64,000 nt of DNA, from assembly GCA_031841125.1 (NCBI GenBank), contig CM063112.1, positions 65,864,057 through 65,928,056 on the forward strand. The letters run 5' to 3'. The first letter of the stretch is position 1. Every line of letters starts with the position of its first letter. The notes under the pieces were generated by a model. It saw only the letters and a list, made by a program, of their open reading frames with translations. It was not told the origin of the DNA and made no database searches. This document shows, in pieces, positions 1-11,400 of this stretch. This DNA comes from Acanthococcus lagerstroemiae (Eukaryota; Arthropoda; Insecta; Hemiptera; Eriococcidae). Both the position numbers and the translations under genes were made by a program.

Positions 1-94
1 TGTCAAGTGTGTTGTGTTCTTCTGTGTTAAAGTTGATGAACTGAAACCCGCTCTGTATGTATGTACCAACGCATGATATTCTTAGAGAAATATA

Positions 95-237
95 CAGTGG
101 TGTAGTAGAGGAGGAACGGCGTTCCCACACTGGTTTTCCGCAGATAGAAAATCATATATACGACTTTCGGACTTTCCATATAATTTGTCAAACATATTTA
201 GCGTTCACACTTTGGAAAATTTACCACTACACCACTG
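95..237. mobile_element. hAT-type MITE, 143 bp, with perfect 8-bp target duplication
   Basis: The ends are inverted copies of CAGTGGTGTAGT (left 95-106, right about 226-237). The flanks are the identical octamer GAAATATA at 87-94 and 238-245. An 8-bp duplication with CAG..CTG-like ends is what hAT transposases leave. The element has no coding capacity. Confidence 0.85.
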
Positions 238-245
238 GAAATATA

Positions 246-1500
246 TATTCTCTAAGACGATATTCAGTGAAATTGGCGCCGATAAATGATTGCAAACGCA
301 TTGAATTAACATCGATTCTATGCTGAGGTGTGTACAAACTTATCATGCAGTCAATAAAACCAAGCATACATTACATTATATCAAAGGGTGAAAAGGGAGT
401 AACTCATTCCACGATAATATGCCTCAGAAATTACACATTTCGGTTGCCTTATCGGCATGGAGAGACATCTTCACTACTACAGTAGCTTCAGTCACGAGAA
501 TATACATAATAACTCATCATACAGCGAGTTAGGAATTGTGTATTTTGTTCCATAAGTTGTATAAATGTATGGAAACAAGCAAAATAGAAGAGTAATACAT
601 GAAATTCACCGATATTATCTTATGGGAAAACAGCTACTGATAACCATAATATGTCCCAGCATACCAATTTTTCCATGGATCTAAAAAGGGTCCTTGTCAT
701 CCTCCTTCTTTCTTGATTCGTCCGCGTTCGTTTCTGAATGAACTAAACAATGAACTAGTCATTTCTATTAATGAAATCACCGTGAACATTTTTTATAATA
801 ACATATTTTTCAATTAAATCGGTCTGAAAGGAGTATTTCAGCTTGAAAACTTTGAAGTTGTTTTTCTCAAAACCAGAATCGCTGACAAGGGCCCCTTTGA
901 CAGATAACTCCTCATTTTTGGACTAAGGGCAGTTTGGAAACCCGCTCTTCAATTGCATTTAGTATTTTTTGGTTTTATGTATGAGTAAGCCGTACATGAT
1001 TCAGGGTGGTATTCACGACACTTTTTCTCTTATTTCCACTTACCACCCGAATTCTACGGAGTGTCACCAAATTACCACCCAAATTTCCTATTAAGGGAGT
1101 TGCGAGCTGAGAGACATTACTTTTCAGTAGCTCCTCGTATTTCTTTCCCTGATATTTGTTCTCAGAGTTATTCTTATTAGTTCGTTAGTAAGGTTAATTT
1201 TCTTCATACTTTTGTTTCGGTAAATTTATTTTAAGTATGCAAAAGCTTCACTCCTTGGTCGTGTAGATTTTCTATGTTATTCTGAAACATTTCATTTTCC
1301 GTCGTTTGTCTTTATTCGTACGAATATGTTGGCAGAGTATGTTTTGTAGGTAAACTATAATTTTCTTATTAACTCGTTATACTCGTATTCACTTTTTCCA
1401 TTCTTATGCGCTCTGTCTAGTAATTCGGAGAGAATATTCTCAAAAAGTTTAGGTTTTACTATTAAGGTTTTGGAGTGGCTACCTCTATATTATTTACGAT
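246..1500. other. Gene-free stretch upstream of SART1 exons
   Basis: AT-rich sequence without a convincing exon, RNA gene or repeat that I can name. It may be intron of SART1 or intergenic. Confidence 0.4.
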
Positions 1501-1504
1501 TTTT

Positions 1505-1602
1505 TTTTACCGACTTTTCGAAGAAAAGGGAGGCATTACACTCGTCACAGTTGTCAAGATGGGGGCGGGGGCAATGTTTTTTTTACGTTTCAGAGTGTTT
1601 AG
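1505..1602 (+). repeat. Dispersed repeat 'TTTTACCGACTTTTCG', copy A
   Basis: About 100 bases running from TTTTACCGACTTTTCG through ATTACACTCGTCACAG and GGCAATG to a CAGAGTGT end. It recurs at 6405-6502 (same strand) and 46989-47082 (opposite strand). It is non-coding and not assigned to a known family. Confidence 0.75.
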
Positions 1603-1639
1603 AACACGACTGTAATAGTGGCTGAATTTCAGGTTTCCT

Positions 1640-1678
1640 TATGTATGTATGTTTGTATGTATGTATGTATGTATGTAC
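1640..1678. repeat. (TATG)n microsatellite
   Basis: A run of ATGT units, interrupted once, immediately left of the mariner terminal repeat. A matching run lies on the other side at 2652-2690. Confidence 0.85.
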
Positions 1679-1679
1679 A

Positions 1680-2651
1680 CAGTGCGTCCGGTAAGTTTTA
1701 AGACTGTAGCTACAGAAGGTACAAAAAAATTTCAAAAACAATTTTAACAATTTTTTTTATTCAAAATAGTCCCCGTTACATTCTATAGAATTGTTCGCAC
1801 GGTCCTGGATCCTTTGCATAGCACGAAAAAAATCCTGTTTCGGAATGCTGTTGAGCTTCGCTGTCACAGTTTCTTGAATCTCCGTAATCGAAGCGAAATG
1901 GACTCCCTTCAGCTCCATTTTCAACTTTGGAAACAAGAAATAATCGGGAGTAGTTGAATCTGGGGAGTATGGGGGTGGCTGAGCACCGGAACCATTTTTC
2001 GGGCCAAAAATTGAGTGTTAATTGCAGCGGTGTGCGCTGGGTCATCATTATCGTGAAGCAGGAAAAACGACCGACCCTTCCAAAGATTTGGCCTAATGCC
2101 TGCAATTCTTTTATAGAGACGATCTACCACAGTTTGATAGAACGCTGCATTCACTGTAGTTCTCTGCGGAACAAATTCCTAGTGAACTATCCCCTTCGAG
2201 TCAAAAAAAAAAAAACACAAAAAAAAAACAAAAAAAAACACCAACATCGTCTTCACTTTGGATTTTTGAAAGCGCAATTTCTCTCCTTGTCTTCTACCAC
2301 CTCTCTTCCCGACGAAAATTGGTTATACCAACGAAACACACTAGCACGAGACATTACACACTCCGAATAAGCCACCTTCAACATTTCGAACGTTTCGGTA
2401 GCGCTTTTACCCGCTTTAAAAAAAAAAATCGCGTCACGTTGTTCCAGATTTTTTTCCATATTATTAAAATTATGACCGCGACTCACAACAGTGTTACCTC
2501 AAAACTGCTACTGAACGGTAGCATGTAATTGGATGGACCTGAAACTTTGTATGGGGGAAAGGAAGGTTGTAGAAACTAGTTCCCAAAATTTCGTGCAGAT
2601 TGCGCAACTTGCACCGCTCTTACAGCCACAGTCTTGAAACTTACCGGACGC

Positions 2652-2653
<2 letters not shown>
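1680..2653 (-). mobile_element. Mariner-like transposon, about 0.97 kb, defective
   Basis: Inverted terminal repeats: left AGTGCGTCCGGTAAGTTTTAAG from 1681, right its complement with one change ending near 2652. The inside carries a decayed mariner transposase on the minus strand. It sits within a TATG/TG microsatellite, which hides the TA target site. Confidence 0.85.
1757..2486 (-). pseudogene. Mariner transposase remnant
   Basis: The N-terminal part (about 2253-2486) has the mariner helix-turn-helix signature KSATETFEMLK followed by MSRASVFRWYNQF. The C-terminal part (about 1760-2154) has the catalytic-domain block HDNDDPAHTA and HPHTPQI, and ends CNGDYFE before a stop at 1757-1759. The middle, including the first catalytic aspartate region, is deleted and replaced by an A-rich tract around 2200-2240. 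The two ends are in different frames, so no active enzyme can be made. Confidence 0.85.
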
Positions 2654-2684
<31 letters not shown>

Positions 2685-2690
2685 ATGTAC
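2652..2690. repeat. (TG)n(TATG)n microsatellite
   Basis: GT dinucleotides passing into TATG units. The right flank of the mariner insertion. Confidence 0.85.
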
Positions 2691-2866
2691 ACACTAATTT
2701 TGTGACTCAAAAACTATCGGATCAATTGGTTCCAAATTTTGATATATTATTATGGAGCAGTAACGTTGCGATTTCAAATTTATACGAACTCTAATTTTGA
2801 TAGCCGGGTAGTTTTCTATTTTTATAATACTATTCCATGTCGAGAGTTGCGTTTTTTTGCGAAAGC
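2691..2866 (+). repeat. Dispersed repeat shared with 55402-55920
   Basis: The segment from ACACTAATTTTGTG through ATTTATACGAACTCTAATTT to the TCGAGAGTTGCGTTTTTT end recurs as reverse complement at 55402-55502 and 55855-55920. The family appears to be a non-autonomous element whose end adjoins a TATG or TATA microsatellite; it is non-coding. Confidence 0.7.
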
Positions 2867-2989
2867 AGTTTTGTTAAAAAAATGATATACTGCCCTGTAT
2901 TACCCTGTTATCTGAACTGAATTCGGGAACCGGCTCTGGACATAAGTTTTGTTATTTTTTGAAATTTCTTGGATACTTGTGTGAAGTTG

Positions 2990-5045
2990 ACTTAATGTTT
3001 ATATGTTATCTAGGTAGTGAATATCCATTTCATTGTTAAGATTTTCGTTTTTTAAAAATGTATTAACTATTTTCAGGTTGTTCTCTTGATAAAACTTTAA
3101 CGGCCTCGAACCTCTTTTGTTTTTTCGACCATAAACATAGTTCCCTGTGTAGGCTGATGCTTCTTCTGATTTTGGACGTATTTTACTGTGAAAGTCTCCC
3201 TCCCATTATTGTATTCCTTGTGTAGAGTGTGCCAATTCACTTTTTCTTCTATATTCCAGATCGCTTTCGGCTGTTATGCCATCATCAGTGGAGTACCCTT
3301 TATTGTGATGTGTATTTCTTGCCTAACGTTAGGCTAGAGTAAAATTCCTCTATCTCTGGTTCGGAAAGTACTGAAGTTGGGACATAGATTTGAAAAAACA
3401 CGTATCTCGTATTTTTGTTGTTTCTATAATTAATTTTGCCATTCGGTCATTTGTACTACTCATTTCTAATATTTGGTCTTTGAGTGATGGGTTGATTAAG
3501 AAGCCCACTCCTAATATTATTTCTTTTAATCGTGAACAGTCTTTCTCCCCAGCGGTGCGTTTCTAATAGCCCTAAAATTTGAATTTTTAATCTATTAAAG
3601 ACACTTTCCTAGTTCTTCGAGTTTATCATATGTTTTTGTTAATCTTACATGTGAAACCCCTATTTTGAGAGTAAGCTTTTTCTGAATACTAGTTTTCTTA
3701 CCCGATGAGAGATTTGGTCTGAACCATCCGTGCTGACCAGGCATGTCTTGGGCGACAGGAGCTCGGTTTTACATGTTATTTTGCTGAAGGTGTTTTGAAG
3801 CAATCCAGTGTCGATTGTGCCTGTGTTTAGCCAGTTCTAGGATAGTTTTGATTCACTTTTCTCCGCTTGTTTTTATCTGTATTTTTCGGCTTCCATTTGT
3901 TCGGTTGTTGTATGGGCTGCGTACACCTAGTGGCCGCTTCTTTTATGTATTTTGAGTTTCTGTCTTTTTGGGCTGCTAAGTACTTGTTTCTGAGTTGCCT
4001 TCTCCATAATCGAATGCAATTTCCTCTGGCTTCTGTGATGGATTGGATGCCATCAGCTCTTGTGAATGACCTTCATTTCTGATTTTCTTGGCCGGTGCTC
4101 CTTCTTCCCGAATCAGTATTGTTCCATATTTTACCCATACAAACTCGATTGTACATTCTTATCGAAGCTTTTTGCCCGCGATGGAATTTTGTTGTTGTAG
4201 GAAGATAGCGCAGAAGATTGGCAATTCTGGCTCCAACTGCAGATTATCACTTTTCCGTCGATTAGTTTTTGATTTTGTTATACATTGGGCAGTCAAGTCC
4301 CTATTGTTTAATCTAATGATTAATGTCTGGCGCGTATGATTTTGAGTATAATCTGTGGACTGTTACAGTGTCATATTTTTGTACAGGGTGACCAGTTTCT
4401 GGAAAACCGGGAAAAGTCACGGAATTTCACCAAAGTCAGGGTATTGCGACTGGCCGCATTGGTGAAAAATCAAGTGCACCCCGATGATAGCTAAGTTACT
4501 ATCCATATTAACGAGAACGAAATAAATCGTGACGTTTATACTTTCATTTCTTTCCAATTGAATCTTCATTCACAGTACTGAAAATAACTCTTTTGACTCG
4601 AAAGTATATGATAAATATTTTTTCCCTCTGAAATCATCAAGGAAATGGCAAACTGAGAAGCTTTTTTAATGGGGATCAAAATCTGGAAAAATCTAAGAAA
4701 AGCCAGGAAATTTTTTCTTGGGAAAAAACTGGTCACCCTGTTGTATTTCTATTTCCTCATTTCCTACTTACGCTAGTTTTTTTATTATTTTTTTATAGTA
4801 CTTATACCGCTTATGATAATGAGTTATTCTTGCGGCTATTCTGTTCAAGGTTTTCTAACTGCATCTTGAGCAGAGCGTTTTCGGCTTGGATTTCTCGGAT
4901 AGTTTTCGAAGTTTTCTCTTCGTCTCTTACCTTTAGTGTTTTGATTTTCTTGGCCAGTGTGTCCAATTTTTTATCTGTACGTTTCATAATGTTTAGAATT
5001 TCTTAAATTTTGTCCTCCATCACGGTGTCTGTTAATATGTACAGT
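2990..5045 (-). pseudogene. Old non-LTR retrotransposon, minus strand (ORF1 coiled coil plus endonuclease)
   Basis: Read on the minus strand, about 5040-4810 encodes a coiled-coil ORF1 segment (LDTLAKKIKTLK, REIQAENALLKMQLENLE, SRKNNSL). About 3640-3340 encodes pieces of an endonuclease domain (QILGLLETH; GVGFLINPSLKDQ with frame changes). Many stops and frameshifts are present. The endonuclease is closest in style to the RTE-type copies elsewhere in the window. A 357-bp DNA element interrupts it at 4384-4740. The right end near 2990 is uncertain. Confidence 0.6.
4384..4740. mobile_element. DNA transposon remnant with CAGGGTGACCAGTTT ends
   Basis: A perfect 15-bp inverted repeat CAGGGTGACCAGTTT is at 4384-4398 and 4726-4740. 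TTGTA immediately flanks both sides (4379-4383, 4741-4745), suggesting a 5-bp target duplication. It is 357 bp, non-coding, and inserted in the minus-strand retrotransposon fossil. Superfamily not determined. Confidence 0.75.
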
Positions 5046-5275
5046 ACACAGTATATTAGACTCGTCACGGCTTGCCACTATACACCAGATACGATATACA
5101 CGATCATTTGTATTTTCACTTGGCACTTTATCTTTCACTGACAATGTACGTAATCTTCTACCAAGCTTGACGAGTACACACATTTGCTTTGTTACGCGTT
5201 TCTAAACAAACTCCGTGCTCGTAACATTAGCTACTTATTAGAGAGACGGATATTATATTCTTGATGAATGTACAG

Positions 5276-5450
5276 GTGTCGATGCCCAAATGATGGAAGA
5301 AGCCAGGAAAGAATCTATTCGAAATAAATTACAGCAATACGCCGTAGGAAAACGGCTGGAGAACTTATCTGTTACACTTCAACCTGCTTCCGAGTATTAT
5401 ACTGAACAAGAAATAGCCTTCAAATTCAAGAAACCAAAAAAAAAGGTCAG
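5276..5450 (+). CDS. SART1: SART1, first visible exon
   Basis: The acceptor is TACAG at 5271-5275 and the exon opens with two bases of a split codon, so at least one upstream exon is missing. It encodes the coiled basic segment ([13 protein letters not shown]) and the SEYYTEQE motif, ending in a lysine run. The five bases GTCAG occur at both this exon's end and the next exon's start. The donor can therefore be 5446 or 5451 with no change to the mRNA. Confidence 0.85.
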
Positions 5451-8400
5451 GTATCTATCGATCTTACATCAAATAATAAGATCTGGTAGTTTATGGTATT
5501 TATGCGTACATAAAGTAGAGGCGTATCGACGGCAGCTTGGTAGAAAGGTATTGTTTCCAAATTGACTTCGCGACGATTCACGCGCACCATCTGAGAACAC
5601 TCGTTAGATGTAACTATTCGAGGAGAGAACAAACATCGTTTCCTGTAAAGTTCTTTTTTTTTTTTTTTTTTTTAGCATAGAACATGCTTTAGTCATGAGC
5701 TAACTGCCAGAAAACGTCACGAAATTTTATAACGAAAATTAGCACCTAATGAGCTCTTGTTCTTCGTAGAAATTTCCATGGAAATTTATTTGTGTAATAT
5801 TATTACCAATTATGGCCATCAAGTTAACGTTTTGTACAAAAACGTTCGGCTAATAATTACGATATAAAATCAGAAACGTTTTGTATAAAAACGTTCGGCT
5901 AATAATGACGACATAAAATTGGTTCAAATGTCGAGTTTGTCTTCAATAATTAGAAAACGATAAAACGTGTATTGGGGCTTAATATGTTCTGTTCATTCAA
6001 CTATTACATCTACATCTGGATATAATAATAAATGGAAAATATATCGCGACAAAAAGAAAGGTAGACTTCCTCTCAAATTACCTGCGAAAAATAATGCTGA
6101 ACGAAAAAATGAATCGAGATTACATAAATCTCTAGAAAAATCATAGGGAAATGTTCATACTTCGATTTACTGTGGTTTATAGGATTGGCCATAACGTATA
6201 ATGATTGTCAATATCTGTAATAATTAATCAATAAAATATATATTTTATTTACAAATTCTAAATTATCTAAAGCAGGTTCCATGTTCTTTATATTTTAGCT
6301 GTAAGTTCAAAACAAAATAGATTGGGGGAGGGTGTCCAGGGGGGGCCTTGCTCCCCTGGCGGGGTCAAGGAGCTTTGCCCCTTGCGCGGCCCAAAGGGCC
6401 GAGGTTTTACCGACTTTTCGGAGAAAAGGGAGGTATTACACTCGTCACAGTTGTGAAGATGGGGGCGAGGGCAATGGTTTTTTTTTGCGTTTCAGAGTGT
6501 TAGAATTTTTTTTTTTTTTTTTTTTTTTTTTTTGTAACATTACAATCCTTTACCGAACAAACGTCAATATATTTTTATACGCTCTCTTGATGGGAGTCAT
6601 AGGTGTCCTGCGACAACTTCAATATTTCATTAGATGTTGACCCAATAGATAATAAAATAGAACGGGATTATTTCCACGTTCGAGCATGTTATAGAATAGG
6701 GGTGAAATAATGTGATAAATTTTGTAATCTAGACGTAGAAAAACACCCGCTGTCGCCAAATTTCGTATGAAAAACTGTCGTACTATTGGTACACGTATAT
6801 GATTGATCGTACCGATCATCGATCGAAAGTGTTTAAGGAAAAGTGCGAAGAGAAGCAGATTTTAGATAAATGAAAATGAAAACTAGCCGAGTAGGAATCT
6901 GTAATGTCCTACGGGTATTTAATTGCAGAAAAATCCTGTATGTAATATTCAAGAATGACTAAGAGCATACTCGATGTAACCTATGTTGAAATAATATGTG
7001 AATTGGGAAGTACGCGTACATACCTAGAGTAATTATTGTGAAATACTAGAGAGAGAAAGGTGAAAACTCGTACGGTGTATTATTATAGTTTCAGTACTTC
7101 GATTGTATTCGTAGGTCAGGAAAATTCGTAAAGTAAAACCTTTGACAGCGGATGATCTTCTTTCGGACCTATCGTCTCCACTATTGCCGTCAGTGAAGAA
7201 CGAATCCGTAAATAATGTAGGCGAAGCAGACAGTCGCAAAGCGAAGCCGTCCACTTCTGTCGTCGCAGTTGAAATGGAAATAAAGGACGAGCCTTACGAC
7301 GAACACTATTTGATGGATATCGACGGTTTGTCTTGTTAGTAGTTAAACTTTGCAATCCTCGTTTTCATTTTTTCGCTTTTTTCCCATTACTTCGCATATT
7401 CTGACACATATGTTTGATGTTTTCAGCTCCTCCATGCATCGATATGAATTCTATAAAAATTGATATAAACGAGGAAGATGATCAAGATCTGCAACTAGCA
7501 TTACATAGAACGAGAAAATTACAGCAAATGGCCCCTTTTATTTCATCTGACGAAAAAGTACGTTTCATCCGCATCATATTCTTTCTGATTTCATCGTGCG
7601 AGCCTACTAGGATAATTTATGAAAATCTTTTTCGACCGGTTATTTCAATCGCATTTCCAGCAAAAGTATGCAACATACGTAGTCCGATACGTGGAATGTA
7701 GGAACGAATATTAATTATTTTCTCCTCGCGAATTGCATCAAACTTCTAATTTAAAAGTCTCTATTCTTACAAAACTATTTGTTTGTGTAGGGGCCCAAAC
7801 AAGAATCGCTGGGAGGTTGACATTTTCAGAATACGTTCTTGTAGGTCCAGCACAGATTTCAGACTAAATCTTGTATCTTTAATTAGGAAGAGCTACAAAA
7901 TTTTACCCCCTGTAAACCCCCTCCTCGTAATTATTTTTATCTCTGAAATTTTCTGGAAACGTTTCATCTTTAACTTATTCATAGGATTAAATGATTTGGC
8001 TTATTATCATTTTATTTATTTATTTTTCAAATAAATTCCCGCACTTTTCCTAATTTTTTGGACGACCTTTTTGAAAACATCGAGATCTTCGTTTCAGTAA
8101 TAGGAAAATTATGCGATAAAACGTGAACGGATTCGGACACTGCTCCGGTGTAATACAGTACGAGTTGAAGATGAAGGTACTTTTCAGTCTCCGTTTATTT
8201 TATGTACGACTTCGGGAACCCATTTCTATTGCGCGCATCTCGATATTCCCATGCTATCTTGGCCTGCGAGTCTTTCTCCGTGCACACGCGCATCGAGTTG
8301 ATACCAATTCACTTTTCGTCCGTCCCAATTATTTTCTGAACTAATTTCTCGAGAAAGCGGGATTCTTGATGCAAAATTGGGTCGACAATATTTTATAAAT

Positions 8401-11400
8401 TATTTGAAACTTTTTTTTGGGAATCGAGGAATATGAAATACTGATTTCACCATTCAAGTAAGAAACGGGAATTCTCGATTAAAATAGTCGAAAAGTCGGA
8501 AAACGATAATCGGAATTGTACGTAAAAATAATGCATCGGACGTGCTCGTATTTTAAAAGTGAATCAATGTTTCTTCGGTAAACGGGAAGAATGTCTGGAA
8601 ACAGCGCCGAATAGTGTTAATTAATTAAGCTGATAGATAGGTAGCTAGAAGTCAGATTGTCGCTTTATTTCTTGTACTAAACTTGACGTTTGCCCGCAGT
8701 TTGGATCTTCTAGTGTACAGGTATACATAAATACAAATATCCCCGGCTAGTTTTACCGCAGCAACGGTTTTCTAACTATTTTGATTGGTAGCATCAGTCA
8801 GGCGTACCTCTAACTCGGGGAAACTTTAATTGCACGTTGAAATAAAGTGAATAAACGATAGGAAGATGACGATAAAATCGAGTGTATGAACGATAGGAAA
8901 TATGCCAATTAGGTAAAGTTAGACATTGCACACTGTTCTACAATTAAAATCACTACGGTTGAACAATCCAGTACCCTGTTTTTTTTTCTCAACTTTTTTT
9001 CAGGCCCAAATTAGTTTTACTTTTTTGCAACGAGTATAAGATAGGGAAAAATGTATCACCATCATAAGACACACTTATCCATTTCTACTTTCTCCGGCCA
9101 AGTAGCCCATTTTTCCGCACTAGCATCCTGACTCAAGTATGATCCGGATCCGAGTCAGTTTTACTGTTTTGGTTTCTTCTTGACCCTAAAGATCCCTCAC
9201 TAATCGTAGGTTCACTGCTCATTTTTCCAATTTGATCCCCAATATATTTTTCCAACAGTTCTTCTCAAGTCTTCCTCAAATGTTTTTCGGACCCGAGTCA
9301 GTTTTACCTTCTTGTAGCTGGTGAGGACAAGAAAAATTTTGGCTCCAGCAATGTGCCCTCCGCCTCTTTCCGCTCTTCCCCAGAATTATAACCCAATCTT
9401 CCTCGTCCGCCTCCTCCCGCTAGTAGGACCCCGATCAGAGGTATTTTTACTTTTTTTGGACCTCTCGATTTTGAGGATCTCTTACCATCTTCTGGTCCGT
9501 CATTTACTTATTCAATTTTTCCCTGAGTGCCCGTTTCCAGTGCCCTTCCTCAATTATCACTCAAGTGTTTCCAGAAATGAGTTAGTTTTACCAATTCGTA
9601 GTCATCTAGGAGTCAAGTTATCAACGTGCAGTGTGTATCGCTACTTAATCTTTTTCGTTGTTCAACTCATTTCGTAACTGGGCTAACATTTTTTCCTACT
9701 TGAATAGAAATATTTTATCGTGTACCCGTTTCTTCTATGGTTCGATTCTTCTTTTTTCAGAGAACTCATTTTTTAATCGTTACAGTTTTCTCCCTCATCT
9801 TTCGTACACTTTATTTTATCGGACGATTAAATGACACCCAATTTTAAATACAGCTATTTTAAAATTCGGCATTGGACTTGCAGCCTATTTATAATATATT
9901 ACGGGTGGCGTTTTGTAATTCTTTGATGAACCGATGTACAATAAGTGTCGCTTTTGACATATTTTTGCTCGAATAAATATTCGCTCACCGTCTGCCATGT
10001 CGACCGATTCTTTTTTCTAATCGATTCGAATATTTATACGTTATTTTGTGCGATTAAAATATTAAAAGTTTGATTATGAAACGAAGGCACTCAACAACGA
10101 TAGCAATGGAAATAAAGCATTCGAAAAAACTACCTCCCCTCGCCTATTGGTGTATTACGAATTTCAGTTTCGGTATTCGTTACTATTCGTTTTCTTCTAT
10201 ATAGGCAGATTGGACTGAAGTTGACAAAGACTCGTCAGAAATCGTCACTGGAGGTTCTATCGTTCTGAATGAGACTGCAGAATTCTGTCGCACTTTGGGT
10301 GATATTCCGACGTACGGACAAGCGGGAAATCGAGAAGAAGACGCTCAAGAATTGCTGGTGAGCTGTTATCTCTATTATTTTTAAATATTTAGTCCGTAAT
10401 TCATGTTGATTAATGGTACGAATGCCGAGGTGGAAGCCCCGGGAGCTAACGAGCATCAGCCTCGATGAATTATGTACTAGAGATAAGACCTATTGAAATA
10501 GTAAATTGTAACTGTTCGCCTGAAAACTTATTTTGAATTGCAACTAGAATTAGGAGCCGAAATCTATTTAATTAAGATTTTTTAAATTATCAGTATTTTC
10601 CCATAAAGTTGGCTAAACTTGGATGGTGAAAATTGGAATTCGTTTATGTAAGAAGAAAAGGTGTGGCTTATCGTATTTGTAAAAATGTAACCAATAGATA
10701 ACAAAGGGGCTTAGGGGTCAAAAATGAATTTCAAGGTTTTTTTAAATTTGGATATTCGGAGACTAGTAGTTTCGTGTGAGCTCCTCAAAGAAATTTGAAA
10801 TCTTAAGGAATACCTCTGGATAACAAAAGGGACCTTAGCGGCCTCAGAGGATAGTTATTATTATCATTACGTTATAAAAACACGTCATATAACAAAAAGA
10901 CCAGGACGATATTCTACAACTACCCAATAATACACACCTTCCAAATTTCACTGCAATCGGAAAGCGCGATTTTTAGTTATGAATCAACATAATTTTTTTT
11001 TTGGTGTTTTTGCAAAATTGGTTTTACCTCTAAGGTCTGTTTTGTTATCCGTGGTCACAAATTAATAAAATTCAAATGTACTCGATTATCGGATTAAATC
11101 TTATTAAAATGAAACTTTGGAATTCTATGAAAAAAGTAAATTAGCTAGGAGCTATTAGCTCATCGTCATCGCAGGCGAGTGTTTGAATTTAGTACCGATT
11201 AGCACCGGCGCGCGTAAGACAAGTCGCCTTGAAGACAGTCACTCCTCGTGATGTTTATTACGCTTCTGTCGCCCCCGTCTATGACAAAATTGTAAAAGAT
11301 ATTTCCTGTGGGTAATTTTACGCTGAACATTTTGTCTGCGGAACTTTTTTTCGAATATTGCACGGTTTCTGAGATAGTGATAGAAACCCGTATTAAGATC

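Noticed and set aside
3867..4339. Two open frames of 71 and 83 codons on the + strand
   Set aside because: They are antisense to the minus-strand retrotransposon fossil and have no domain.
5272..5290. ATG at 5290 as the SART1 start codon
   Set aside because: A clear acceptor precedes an open frame that continues upstream of the ATG, and the family has several hundred more N-terminal residues.
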